Part shown: in pieces, positions 1 through 12,059 of the stretch
How positions within the stretch are numbered: the first letter of the stretch is position 1
Layout of the letters: the number at the start of each line of letters is the position of its first letter
Assembly: GCA_034620365.1 (NCBI GenBank)
Contig: JAQGEQ010000339.1
Coordinates: 1,039,163 to 1,103,162, forward strand
Length of the DNA: 64,000 bases
Origin: Pegea sp. RAD2-039
Taxonomy: Eukaryota > Chordata > Thaliacea > Salpida > Salpidae
Direction: 5' to 3'
The notes under the pieces: generated by a model
Told to the model about the DNA's origin: nothing
Seen by the model: only the letters and a program-made list of their open reading frames with translations
Database searches by the model: none
Position numbers and translations under genes: made by a program

Positions 1-1145
1 GGTGAAGATATGACGTCACATGAAGTTGAAGATATGACGTCACATCAAGGTGAAGATATGACGTCACATGAAGTTGAAGATATGACGTCACATCAAGGTG
101 AAGATATGACGTCACATCAAGTGGAAGATATGACGTCACATCTAGTTGAAGATATGACGTCACATCAAGTTGAAGATATGACGTCACATGAAGTTGAAGA
201 TACGACGTCACATCAAGTTGAAGATATGACGTCACATCAAGTTGACGGTATGACGTCACATGAAGTTGAAGATGTGACGTCACATCAAGTTGAAGATATG
301 ACGTCACATCAAGGTGAAGATATGACGTCACATAAAGTTGAAGATATGACGTCACATCAAGTTGAAGATATGACGTCACATCAAGTTGACAGTATGACGT
401 CACATCAAGTTGAAGATATGACGTCACATCAAGGTGAAGATATGACGTCACATCAAGGTGAAGATATGACGTCACATCAAGGTGAAGATATGACGTCACA
501 TCAAGTGGAAGATATGACGTCACATCAAGTGGAAGATATGACGTCACATCAAGGTGAAGATATGACGTCACATCAAGTTGACAGTATGACGTCACATCAA
601 GTTGAAGATATGACGTCACATCAAGGTGAAGATATGACATCACATCAAGGTGAAGATATGATGTCACATGAAGTTGAAGATATGACGTCACATCAAGTTG
701 ACAGTATGACGTCACATGAAGTTGAAGATATGACGTCACATAAAGTGGAAGATATGACGTCACATCAAGTGGAAGATATGACGTCACATCAAGTGGAAGA
801 TATGACGTCACATCAAGGTGAAGATATGACGTCACATCAAGTGGAAGATATGACGTCACATCAAGTTGACAGTATGACGTCACATCAAGTTGAAGATATG
901 ACGTCACATCAAGGTGAAGATATGACATCACATCAAGGTGAAGATATGACGTCACATGAAGTTGAAGATATGACGTCACATCAAGTTGACAGTATGACGT
1001 CACATGAAGTTGAAGATATGACGTCACATCAAGTTGAAGATATGACGTCACATCAAGTGGAAGATATGACGTCACATCAAGGTGAAGATATGACGTCACA
1101 TCAAGTGGAAGATATGACGTCACATCTAGTTGAAAATATGACGTC
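1..1145 (+). repeat. 24-bp coding minisatellite, about 47 units
   Basis: Head-to-tail 24-bp units with consensus near gatATGACGTCAcatcaagttgaa fill the first 1.1 kb and run off the left edge, so the full length is unknown. The period is a multiple of three and the frame stays open, giving the octapeptide MTSHQVED with variants (QGED, EVED, KVED, QVDS). Nearly every unit carries the palindrome TGACGTCA. Differences between units are mostly single bases shared by subsets of units, as expected from repeated slippage or unequal exchange. Confidence 0.97.
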
Positions 1146-2805
1146 ACCGGAAGCGGGTGATTCTGTTGGAAACAATCAGAAGATAAAAACTTTTCATGTC
1201 GATGATATTGATGACGTCATCAAAAAGCCTTCAATAAAAAAACCAAAAAGAAGTTTAAAAAGGCCGACTGCTCGTAAAAAGATACCTAACCTATCCCTTG
1301 ACCACTTGCCCACTGACCACTTGTCCACCAATGATGTTCCATTTCAAGACTTTTATTCTGTTGACCCGTTTGCTTCAAGGTCAAAACTCCAAAATTCCCC
1401 GCCGCTGACGTCATCATTTTTAGTCAATAGCAAAAATGAAAATGTTGATTCACCACCGCTAGAGGCAGCAGAGAACAAAGTAAGATTTTGTGTTGATTGG
1501 TTTCCTTGACAACAAGTTTTCTCTTTTCAGGGTTTTCACGACTCCCTAGCAACCGACTTTAGGTAAATTAATTGATTTTCTGATAAATTATTCAATTTTC
1601 TGATTAAAATTTTATTTGTAGAAAACAAGATTTTGGTAAGTGTTTGACTCCATCTTATTTTGATGTTTGGTTTGTCTGCCGCTAACCAGCAGTCGCGAGC
1701 GAAGTTGTCGTGGCTACAATGACGCGTACTCAGTGAAGCGGAAGAACGCTTTAAACAAACTTTTCACCTTTCATTTCTTAAACTTTGTTTTTACTTCAGT
1801 AAATTATAATTTGATTTTTAACAGGATTTGAAAATCAGAAGCAGCTGACTCAGCAGAGGTATAATGACGTCACTATTGTTAATAGTTAATTTCGTTATGA
1901 CGTCATTACAGCATTTAAGATCTTTTTGAAGTGACAAAATTTCTTCTTATGATTTTTTTTTCTTTTAGAAATATGTCGGTTGTTGAAAGTGGAGAAAATT
2001 TAGAAGTTTTACAAAAAAGAGTTTCGAAAAAAGTAAATTTCTTTTTAAAACTTCAAACTTAATCTAACAAATTACCAAATAATTCAGGGACTTTTAGGAT
2101 TTCGCCCAAATTATTCAAATGATGAAGAATTGAAGAGCAAGTTGGAAAAATTGAAAATGAAGAAAAAAAAGTTACAAAATTGGATTCGGCTTTCGCAGTT
2201 CGTTTCGCTTCATTTCTCTTCAACTTCTTCACTAAATCTCTCTTCTTCAGAGATCACAAAGATTTCTGTGAGAAGATGAGGAGCCACTTGGCGGCGCTGT
2301 TGCAGAAAAAAATCGAAGAAACAAACTCGCGACAAAGCGACTATCGCGGCAGATTGGACGATTATCATCACGTGCATTGCCAGGTTTCCGACTTCACTAC
2401 GCGTGGTTACAACATCGACGAGCAAGTCGCGCGCATCAAGCAGGTTTGTGAGACGTCATCAAGTGTGTGAAGGCGTTTGTGACGTCATCGACGCGTTTGT
2501 AGGAAAACGCGATGCTGAAGGAGAAGCTGGAAATGAAACGCGAACGCTATAACCTCACACAACAAAGATTAATCCGACAATTAGATGAAGATCAGCAGAT
2601 GATGCGGGAGTCACGTGATGATCTACAACAGAAGCGCGCGAACATGAACGACGAGATGACGCTGGTGGAAGCGCGGTTACGTTCCACACAAATTCAGATG
2701 ACGTCATTAGAAGCTGATTACGTTAGCAAATCGGAACAATGTGAAGAAATGAGAAAGTTATGTGATGAATTAATCTTCACAGCTGAAAATAACCAAACTA
2801 ACTAA
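1..2805 (+). CDS. TACC-like coiled-coil protein with octapeptide repeats (5' partial)
   Basis: The exons are 1-1479, 1531-1562, 1622-1635, 1825-1858, 1969-2032, 2088-2170, 2251-2443 and 2503-2805. Joined, they keep one open frame of about 734 codons ending in TAA at 2803-2805. The first exon is cut by the window edge. The protein starts with the MTSHQVED array, passes through a basic, Pro/Ser-rich linker (IKKPKRSLKRPTARKK) and ends in a long charged coiled coil whose tail KLCDELI resembles the end of the TACC domain, CDDLI. TACC proteins are centrosome and spindle microtubule adaptors that bind their partners through this C-terminal coiled coil. The assignment rests on the heptad pattern, the C-terminal position and that short ending, so another spindle coiled-coil protein is possible. 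The 14-nt exon at 1622-1635 is inferred from phase. Confidence 0.6.
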
Positions 2806-2958
2806 TCTGTTACCATGACAACCAAGCTGCTTCGGTCGATGACGTCACACACACAAACGATACTTTTCTATTTATTCATCTAATTTCATCTAAAGATATC
2901 TGTATGCAAATTAGATCGATGACGTCATCATCGCTATTTCTTTTTCTATTTTTCTTTC

Positions 2959-2964
2959 AATAAA
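2959..2964 (+). terminator. Poly(A) signal AATAAA for the TACC-like gene
   Basis: AATAAA lies about 155 bp after the TAA of the coiled-coil gene and in a T-rich context, which fits a short 3' UTR. Confidence 0.55.
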
Positions 2965-3256
2965 ATTTAACTTAAAAAAATAGAAATTTTGTTTATGAGA
3001 AAATTAAAAAGTTTTTTATTGAAAAAGAAAGTTCTTAAAGCTGTAATTACTTAAAGTGGTGAAGTCACGTGACATGCAAATGAAGGTCATAATAAAAGTC
3101 AGTGAAACACAAAATACATCTTTTTCCGATTATTGTGATTTGCATAAATTTGCTGAGTTTGGAAATTCTGGCCTCTATCGATTAAGGCCCCAACTTTAAC
3201 AAAATTCCTTTCTTCGATTTCAACCTTTAACCAGATAATATGAAGTCATCAGCGCG

Positions 3257-4483
3257 CTAATAGTCGTCTAATTCGCCTTTCTTCCACGACGTGGGGATGA
3301 CGTCATGATCGCGCGGCGGTGTAGGAAGTTGTAGCTGAAGTGGGTCGCGAAGACGCTTCAAATCCGCTTCGATTTCATTTACTTCTTTCACCATGGCATT
3401 GTATCTGTCACGTGATGACATCACATTCACCACATACTCATTGACGTCATCACTAACCGTGCAATGTCAAAATCGCGTTTTCGTGCCGCCTTATAGAAGA
3501 ATCGAAGATAGACGCGATCACGTGCTGCTGGATAGATGTATTCCTAGAAAAAACATGTAAAGACGATGACGTCACATGATGACATAATACTGACCTGTTG
3601 GGTGAGCAGGAAGTAAGCGTAGAAGACGATCGCGTAGCCAGCAGTGATGAAGTAGGTGACAGGTTCCATAATATCCCACGAATATTCCCACCAAGTCAAT
3701 CGCGCTAAAACACCATATTGCGCTGCCATAGCAACCATACCGCCAATCATCGACACCTTAGTACGCGTCACAGCTGACTGCTCACACTGGTCGCGAACCT
3801 GAATCGATTTGTCAGATGACGTCATCAGTAGGGGCGTGAGAACCTTTTGAAGTGGGGCGAGAAGTGACTTAAGGTGCTCGAGGCGTTCTTCGAGACGTTT
3901 TTGTTTGTCGCGTTGAAACTCTTCGATATTCAGTTTGATGTAAAGATTTGAAACAATAGCGCGAGTCGCTGAGACGTCATTCATCGCTACGTCATCAGTT
4001 ATGTGATCACCTACGTCATCAACTGCGTCATCACCTCATCTATTAATCCCAGGTCTCACCTGAAGGGACACAAGGCGATGTGACGTCATAAGTGACGTCA
4101 TTTATTGTGATGTTGAAGTCACTTAAGATCAAGTTGCCAATTCTTGTGGAGGAAGACACGCGGTTCCCATCTAGAAGATACTGGATGAAGATTCTAAAAG
4201 ACTCTTCCATCTTTATTCACCTTTATTGTAGATCGCGACACGATCGATTCCGCCATCTTCCGTCTTTAAATCTTTTATAAAATCTCGAACTGATGACGTC
4301 ACAGGTAATAATGTGAAGTGACACATCTCATTTCGTGATGGTAATTTTAAATCAATGGTTGGCAAACCATTGATGTACTTCATCACAACTAAAAGCAATT
4401 AAAAGTGAAATAAAGTGATCTGATTGGTCAATTTTACCTCGTTCATCAGATGCTTGAGATGAAGATAAACGAAGAAGGGTTAC
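3257..4483 (-). CDS. MCU: Mitochondrial calcium uniporter pore subunit (5' exon not found)
   Basis: MCU forms the Ca2+ channel of the inner mitochondrial membrane. Minus-strand exons 4483-4438, 4388-4221, 4170-4060, 3986-3595, 3543-3458 and 3404-3257 join in frame to 316 residues and end in TAG. The matrix N-terminal domain is recognisable (NGLPTIDLKLPSRNEMCHFTL, then GGIDRVAIYNK). A coiled coil (RLEERLEHLKSLLAPLQKVL) precedes two membrane segments. Between them lies the uniporter signature TWWEYSWDIMEPVTYF, which contains the DIME selectivity motif. The C-terminal part EYIYPAARDRVYLRFFYK is also typical. The first exon, which should carry the start codon and mitochondrial presequence, is not visible; it must lie upstream of 4483 in AT-rich DNA. 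Confidence 0.95.
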
Positions 4484-4499
4484 CTGAAGAAGAAAAATT

Positions 4500-7400
4500 G
4501 TTTATTGATCTGTTAGAAGCTTTTAAGTTTTCTTTTTATTGATTTTTGCTACTTTTCTGAAACTATTTGAATTTTTTGACACAAATTATTTACCTGATGT
4601 GAAATATAAGTTTTAGAAAAACGAAATAAATTTGATGGCCCCAGAAATCTTTTCATCTTGATCTTTTGATTAAAACTTTATTTGAAAATAAAAACTAAAT
4701 AAATTTTTGTAGAAATCTTTTTAAGGTTTTTTATAAGAAAGTGATAATCTCTATCTTAAGTATAAGATCTGTTGTTTATAAAGTAATAATTATTATAAGT
4801 TTTTTATGTTTATTTAAAATCATAAAAATATTTAAATTTAGAAAAAAATCTTATGTATAAAATTCTAAAGTAAACAAATTAAGAAGTTTTCTTTAAAATT
4901 CAGTAAAAAGTAATTCTGATAAACATAAATTATATATATACCTCAAAAATAAAAATAAATCTATAAATAATACATACATTCAGAAAAAAGAACTTATAAA
5001 TTTAGAAATAAAAATGTTAAGAAACTGAAAAAGCATGACTTATAAAATCAAAAAATACTTAAATAAAAAGCATAAATAACAAAGATATTATAACAAAAAT
5101 ATTTCTAAATAAACAAAACTTTATTTTTAAAATTCTCTAACTTATTTAAAACCTTTGTTAGCTAATGTGAAAAAATAAAAAAGTATCTTTGATTTTACTT
5201 GTCAAAAAACAGCTTCTTTCCAAGATAATCAAAATTGATAAAAAACAAAAAAAATCTTACAGTCTGTTGAAACTTGTAAGACAAGACTGGCACAGCAAGA
5301 AACAATAACTTAAAATAAAAGAATTCGTTTGCTTACGTAGATGAAAAATGTAAATAAATGAAATAACTTTGAGATTAGACGTTCAGAAAAAAAGTGGATA
5401 AATAAATCAAAATAAACAATACAAGAAATTAAAAATTAACTTTTGTAGTTAATTAAATACATTTAGACATAAAGTTGTTTTGTAGTTACTTTAAAATCAA
5501 AACAAACTTCTCTAAGCAAATGCCCACAAACAGTAAACAAACGTTTTACTACAAAAATATTAAAACTATAATTAAAATTTTACTACAAGCTATAAACATT
5601 TGCAAACAAAAATGTGAATTGAATAGTTTCAAAGTTTTATATATAGTCAGAATGATGAATTTTGATTAACAATATTACAAATAATCATCAAATTATATCT
5701 AAAAGTTCATTGCTATTTTTAGTTCTCAGTAGTCATAGTGCGAGCTTGTAAAAAAACTTACAAATAGTCTTTGAGATGATTACATGGGTTCATCTAAAAT
5801 AAGGAGCTTCAGACCTTCAAATCAGGCTCTAAGCTTCCTTTATTCTGTCCTGATCACTGTCTTAAATTTATGTCCAGACTGATAAGAATGTTGAAGGCGA
5901 AAAATTGATATTTCAAGACTTTTAGGTCGGTGTTTTGATGTATTGCCCTGAATAATAAGAAATATTTTTAGAAACAACTCTTCTTAAGTTTGCAAAAGGA
6001 GTTCAGTCTTGTCTTGATTAGTATCTAGATTAGTATTTAGAACTTACACTTCTAAAATTACTTAAGACTTTAGAAAGTTTTGCTGAACTATTTTTTCAAT
6101 GTGTTAAAAAAGATTTCGATAGAAAGATAGTCGAATATCTTTTTGGTACTACGTTGTAATTTCTTAAAACTTTTAAATAGTTTTTTGTTTGTTTATAAAG
6201 TCTTATTTAGTCGTACAGTTTCTCAACTATGATAATCAGTTCTTAAACATTTGTTTTCTGAGATAAACAGTTTTTGAGATAAAATTTCTTATTTTGATTG
6301 ATAAATTTAGATCTATTTTTAGAAACCAATAAATTTCTGAATTTTTTTCTTTTTTTACACACAGCTTATTCTACGACAAGCTTGACAAATAAACTATACA
6401 GATTCATTTTCTTTTATTTCTAATTTAGTTTTATGCATTTACAAATCTCTTAATAATGATGATTAATTAAAACCACCTTTTATTTCTAAACTAATTTTAT
6501 TAAATAAATGCGTTTCTGTTTTGGATATGGTACATTTTGGGCTTCCTTAATTAATGGTTTTACGTTTTGTTTTTTGGTTTTTTAATATCCACATTTAGAT
6601 AAAATTTATAATTTACCAAAAGATCAAATTTGGGATCAAATCTTATTTAAAATCTTGAAGAAATTTGACAGTCATGTAGTAAAAAGGTTTCTGAAAGAAT
6701 GTAATCCAGAATTTTAATTTTTCTTGAAGTTAACTTTCACGACAAAAGTTTAAAGCTTCAGAAAGCTCTGACATCAAATTGCTGGTAGGTAATTACCGGC
6801 TTCGAGACTCAACGAGTGAAGATTTTCTTCTTCGAACTTGAAACGGAATTATTTTAATGATAGATATGATGGTTTTCTCAAACCTACGTCTAACCTTAAC
6901 TTCAGTCGAAACTACAGAACAACGGAAATGGCTTCCGAGTATTTTGGCTCAAAACAAAATTACAACTTTTAGAATGCATTGAAGCAAAAATATCTTCTTC
7001 CATTTAATTTCGAGTTTAAAAGTCCTGTAAGTATTTCAAACAAATAGATTTTGATTGAAGACATTTATGTATCGAAACTGAAGAAGACTTAATTTAATAA
7101 AATCTTTAATTTTCCAAGAAAAATTTTCGTTTCTTAGCAATAGTTCTATTTCGTGATCGGCCATCTAGTAACTGATATCGCCAAGTTCATTCAATTTCGA
7201 TCTGCTTCATTAATCTCGGGATGGGCGTCATGACGTAACTTACGCTGATATCTTTAATTACACCTATGAAGATGAAAGAAGTCTTGTGTGACGTCATCAC
7301 TCACTGTCGTGAGATTGTACTTTCACATGTCATTGAGGTGTTTGTTTGTATGTTTGTTTTTGCCCAAAAGTGATAAAACACTTGATTGTTGGTTATCTTC

Positions 7401-7700
7401 AAGTTTTGATTTCAATTCTTATTTCTTTTGTTGCTTTTTTAAGGTTTTAAAGGAAATATTTTTTGATAATTTTTCAACTTTTATTTTCAGTTCGATTTAA
7501 TAAACTTCAATTTCTCATTTGAAGTTTTGTATTTCAATTTTCCGAAATAAATTATTCCGAAATTATTCGGTGCGAGAAAGAAGAGATGAAAGCGAGAGAG
7601 AGAGGAAGAAAAAGAGATCATAATTGCAATAAAAGTCCACTCCACTTCCTAAGACTGTGTCAGATAGAGATTTGTAGGAAAATTTAATCTTTCAAATTAT
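4500..7700. other. AT-rich gap between MCU and the Wnt gene
   Basis: About 3.2 kb of very AT-rich sequence with homopolymer runs. I see no convincing coding exon on either strand. It should contain the missing first exon and promoter of MCU (minus) and the promoter and 5' UTR of the Wnt gene (plus), which are divergently arranged. A GA-rich stretch at about 7575-7620 lies just upstream of the Wnt start. Confidence 0.5.
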
Positions 7701-7714
7701 ATTATTTGTTGAAA

Positions 7715-10008
7715 ATGTGGACATCTTCACTGATGTCTCTTCTGATTAATCTTCTTCTGATGATTCTTCTTATCATTCATTCATCTCAATCATATCAGCC
7801 TTGGAAGTAAGTGTCCAGTTGAACTGTCGCGTCATTTTCTAGTGTTTTATGACTATTTACTTTCATTTTTTACAGGTCTATGTCTAGTATTCATCAAGTT
7901 TCAACTTTTATATGTGAACAGCATGTCCTTACCCCCCAACAGAAACAAATCTGTCTCAGGTAACCCTCCCCAACCCTCACCCCCCTAACTAGCCGATTTC
8001 TTACCCTAGCTGGTTTCAAAGCGACCCCAACAGCATTGATATGGTTCAACGAGGAGTCAACATCTCCATCCACGAATGCCAACATCAGTTTAAGAACGAA
8101 AGATGGAATTGTCCTGCTTTCCGACACGATACAGACGATGGCGGCGAGCTGATCGGTTAGTTACTTCTTTTTTACTATTTACAACGATCCTGTTGCCAGG
8201 TTGCCTGGTAACCATGGCAACCGACCAGCCAGCTAGGTAAGTGCCGTTTGTTGTCTAAACCTTCCACTTTCTGCTACTTTATGACGTAATTAAGCGACGC
8301 GGGCGCTGCCTTGCTGCTCATTTATCCAATTTTGTGACGATAATAATTTGGTTGCTCGGGAGGGGGGCTGGAGAAAATTGTTCGATTTGTGACTGGTTAC
8401 TAATTTGCATAGAAACCAAGCCTGGAAGTCGCGAATCGGCGTTTGTGCACGCGATCACCTCAGCAGCAATTGCATATCGCGTCACCGCGGCTTGTAGTGA
8501 TGAAGATCTTCAACACTGCACTTGTGATCCTAAGAAGAGAGGTGGAAGCTCTACTGACGAACAAGGTGAGTGACAGCGTTGTGATCTAAGTGATGACGTC
8601 ATTATTTTGAAGGAAAATTTGAATGGAATGGATGTAGCGATAATATCAACTATGGAGTCGATTTCGCGCAGCGGTATCTCGATTCACTCGAAACTTCCAA
8701 AAATGACGCGATTAATCGCGTAAATCTACACAACAATCTAATTGGACGAAAGGTTTTTGCATTTTTATTAATTTTTTTTTTGCTTGAAAATCGAACAGCA
8801 CCATCTGATTTTTATATCCGTTTGAAATCTGTGAGATAGAGATGAACAAACAAACCTCCTGACTGGCGCTTTGATCTTGAAAAAGCCGAAAATGTCGTAA
8901 ATCAATCTTGGCCTGCCGTAATTCGTCTGTCAACAGAGTTTTCAGCCTACACAACTTTCCAATTTCAAATTTATTTCTCCAAATTTTTTTCCTTTTTCAT
9001 TTTTTTTTTGCTTCATATTTTCTCTTCTTTTCATTTATGTAATTCCATTCATCAAATTTTTCTTCGGTTAATTACACCGATGTCGCGAAGCGGTGATAAG
9101 AATTCTCACTGATTAATCGCGCGTCAAATTTTCATTAAATTTGCATAAAAACCACCATCATCATCACCTAGTAACCAACAGCAACCTATATGTCCCTCTT
9201 CCGACTTGCTTCCAACTTTGACACGCTTCACCGCGTCTACTAATAACGTCATCATCTTCAATAAGACGTCACTAGAAAATTGCGCTAATGACGTCACTGC
9301 CATTTGACAATTAGTCTCCGTTCTTCAGGCAGTAAAGAAGTTCTTCAAACGTAAATGTCGTTGCCATGGACCAACCAGTACCTGTCCCACACGGACCTGT
9401 TTTCAAATTCTTGAAAATTTTCGAATGACCGGCAACTATTTGAAGGAGAAATATGACCGGGCACTTAAAGTTCGTGTCCTAGAAAATGGGACAATTAAAC
9501 TTAATCGACGTAGATCTATGAAAACTCTAAAGGGCCGCAACCACCTCTATTACCTTGAAAGGTCGGCGGATTATTGTAAAAGAGATGTGGCTAAAGGTGA
9601 GGACCTCAACATTTTGGTCATTTAAAAAACATTTTATGTCCAGGCTCCTTGGGGACTGGTGGACGCTTATGTAACGCGACCTCTAAGGGACGCGATAGTT
9701 GTGACCATTTGTGTTGTGGACGTGGCTATGATGAAAAGCGCGAAACATCGACGATTCCTTGCAGATGCAAATTTGTTTGGTGCTGCAACATGACATGTAG
9801 TACTTGTGACGTCTCATATAACATGTACACTTGTAAAGAAGACCCAGATGAGAATCGAACTTTTGTCGCTAAATCGTCACCACCGCTTGTTGCTAGGAAA
9901 CGGAATCGCAGCCGAAAGTTTAATCGACGTCGAAAGAGCTGGAAAAATAGTGGACGTAAGCGGACACGAAATGTGACGTCATCACCACCATCGGTGACTT
10001 CTGGCTGA
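7715..10008 (+). CDS. Secreted Wnt ligand, complete, with a long basic C-terminal tail
   Basis: Exons 7715-7806, 7876-7959, 8010-8155, 8413-8565, 8613-8752, 9329-9596 and 9644-10008 join exactly in frame to 415 residues. The start gives a hydrophobic signal peptide (residues 1-25). Wnt landmarks follow in order: ECQHQFKNERWNCP, AFVHAITSAA, GCSDNINYGVDF, NLHNNLIGRK, CRCHGPTSTC, GRLCNATS, CCGRGYDEKRE, CRCKFVWCC. Wnts are lipidated, secreted signals that bind Frizzled and LRP receptors. Two oddities: the usual acylated Ser position in CHG-x-S reads Thr221, with Ser222 beside it; and 57 residues follow the last Cys (358), rich in Arg and Lys. The subfamily is not certain; the C-terminal half has features shared by the Wnt4/7/16 groups. 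An N-glycosylation site is present at NAT. Confidence 0.95.
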
Positions 10009-10062
10009 AAATCGCACTTATGACGTCACGAAAATTTGTAATTACATCAAAAGCTCGACTCA

Positions 10063-10491
10063 CTACTGAACTGTGATTTTATATTCGCCCTTCCGCGCCT
10101 GCTTCTCGCTCGATGACGTCATTTCCGCCTGTCTGCAAAGGAGAAGAAATCTTAATAGAAAAGTGCTTGTCATGTGACGTAAGAATGACGTCAGTGAAAA
10201 GCGACAAGTAGCGATTGTATGAATCTGAGGAGTGAGGTTGAAATTTGCGAAATTTGCTCGTAACTTGAGAGGATAATTTTTCTCACAAAAACTTTTTTTT
10301 TGCTTTTCGAGTCTTTTGAGATTAATTTCTTTATCTGACTCGACTAAAAATTGCGTTTTTGGAGCTTTTTCGGCGTGACCGAGCCAGCATAAAAGCTTCA
10401 ATTGTGACGTCATGTCGTTTACTTTGATGTCGCAGATTGTGACGTCATCAACTACCCGATGATCGACTGTGTGAGACTTCTTCTCAATTAT
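10063..10491 (-). CDS. Possible 3' end of an unrecognised minus-strand gene
   Basis: A continuous minus-strand frame of 143 codons spans this region, but its middle looks like intron. A splice from ICDIK (donor GTAAAC near 10421) to AEMTSSSEKQARKGEYKITVQ (acceptor near 10130) is phase-consistent and ends in a TAG near 10063. The possible exon end HTVDHRVVDDVTICDIK is polar and not low-complexity. I do not recognise the family and find no good upstream exon. It lies tail-to-tail with the Wnt gene, separated by only about 55 bp. It may be chance. Confidence 0.22.
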   Translation of the reverse strand: MIEKKSHTVDHRVVDDVTICDIKVNDMTSQLKLLCWLGHAEKAPKTQFLVESDKEINLKRLEKQKKSFCEKNYPLKLRANFANFNLTPQIHTIATCRFSLTSFLRHMTSTFLLRFLLLCRQAEMTSSSEKQARKGEYKITVQ

Positions 10492-10499
10492 CACGTGAT

Positions 10500-12055
10500 T
10501 TTTGGAAGATGATTTTGAAAAAAATGAATAAAAATATAATTTATGAAATAATTTTGATGCTTGGTATAAAAACTGGGAACAGAAGCAGATTTTAAGATGA
10601 TTAGGGCAGTTAAAAAAGGGGGCTGAAGAGGTGTAGAAGTGAAAATAAAGTAAAAAACTTTTAATTTGAGAGACTGACTTGCAGCTTTCAATATTTTAGT
10701 TGTAATCTTTAAAGATTATTTTGAAAATTTGTAAAAATTTTGCTACAAACTGAAAAGTTTAAGTTGAAAATTATCCAAACTTTAGATCTCTAATCCTTCA
10801 GATAAAAAATTTTCAAATAAAAATAAGAGTGGTTGATAAAATTCTCATGAAAGATTTTTGAGAACTTCTCCTGATCTTGTATTCAATCATATTCTAATTG
10901 AAAATGTCTGAAGTTTACTAAAACATCAATTTCATTTGAAAAATCTTTCAGACAAATTGGACTTTTAACTTTTTGATTTATTTTTATCAAATTTTGAATT
11001 TGTCAAAATTTGAGGAAATATTATTTTGGATGGAGTTTTAATCAAGAAAATATCTTCTAATTTCACAAGGTACAAGCAGCAGTAGCAGCAGCAGTAAATT
11101 TTCTTGAGAAACTCTTTTTTTCAGCTCTTTTCTAATATTTTCTCCCATAATCCACCAATTACCAAACTAATTAAAGTTATGACAAAGCGTTTGAATATTT
11201 ACTCAAGGGTTACACTCCGATAAGTTTACATCAGCTGTTCTTATCTTCCAAACAACTTCTATCAATGCTGAGTTTTGGTGTAAATGTAGTTCAAAAATTG
11301 AACAATTCTCGAAAACTTGTAAATTTATATTCTCGGAACAAATTTCTTTTTTACGAATTTAATTTCTTTTTTTGTCAATTTTTGGTAAATGATACGATTA
11401 AAACTAAATCACCGAATTATTTGCATAACACTTTGTATGCAGCATTCAAAAATGGCTGTTTTCCGGCCAATTACATTTTTCTATTGATGTTCAACTGATG
11501 ATGTGAGATAATCAAACAAGTGTCACGTGATCATGTGTGTCGGGAAGCTCCCTCACTGTTGCTAGTAGCAACATAACTTCTTTCTACATTGACCGTATTT
11601 TGCGAATCTGATCAAAACTCAATTCAGTTATAGAACCGTGATTGGATGAAAGCAAGAGACTAGTTCAAGATCAACATCCAAAAAAAAGATCAACATCCGA
11701 AGGAAGGATAAGCATCCAGAAGAAAGGTCAGCATTATCATCAGCTACAACTCCTAATTAGTCCTCACTTTAAAGTCGAGATAAATTATAATTAGTTTAGA
11801 ATCTAATAGCAGCATAATTCAATTCTGCCAGAAGTATTTTTGGATTACAAGTTTCTTCAAACTCTCCGTTGTCGATAAAAGGCTTTCCACCTGCAGTCAG
11901 CAAATAAATTTAAACTATAACTTTCAATTAGGTTTCAAAGCTACTTTTACGATTTTAGATTTTATCCGCTAAGCGGCGCTATTTACCCCTGTTTGTAAAT
12001 TCAAAATTTTTTAATTGAAATGGAAATCTAAAATCAGCTTATAAGTAATTGCAGT
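10500..12055. other. Non-coding stretch after the Wnt gene
   Basis: AT-rich with no supported exon. It contains a short CAG/CAGTAG run near 11073-11095 and four imperfect copies of a roughly 20-bp unit (aagatcaacatccgaagga-like) at about 11662-11735. Confidence 0.4.
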
Positions 12056-12059
12056 GTTG

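Noticed and set aside
1-1145. CRISPR array
   Set aside because: Units are contiguous 24-bp repeats without spacers, stay in one reading frame and lie in an animal gene.
7894-8127. Minus-strand ORF of 77 codons
   Set aside because: It lies opposite Wnt exons 2 and 3, which are supported by motifs and splice phase.
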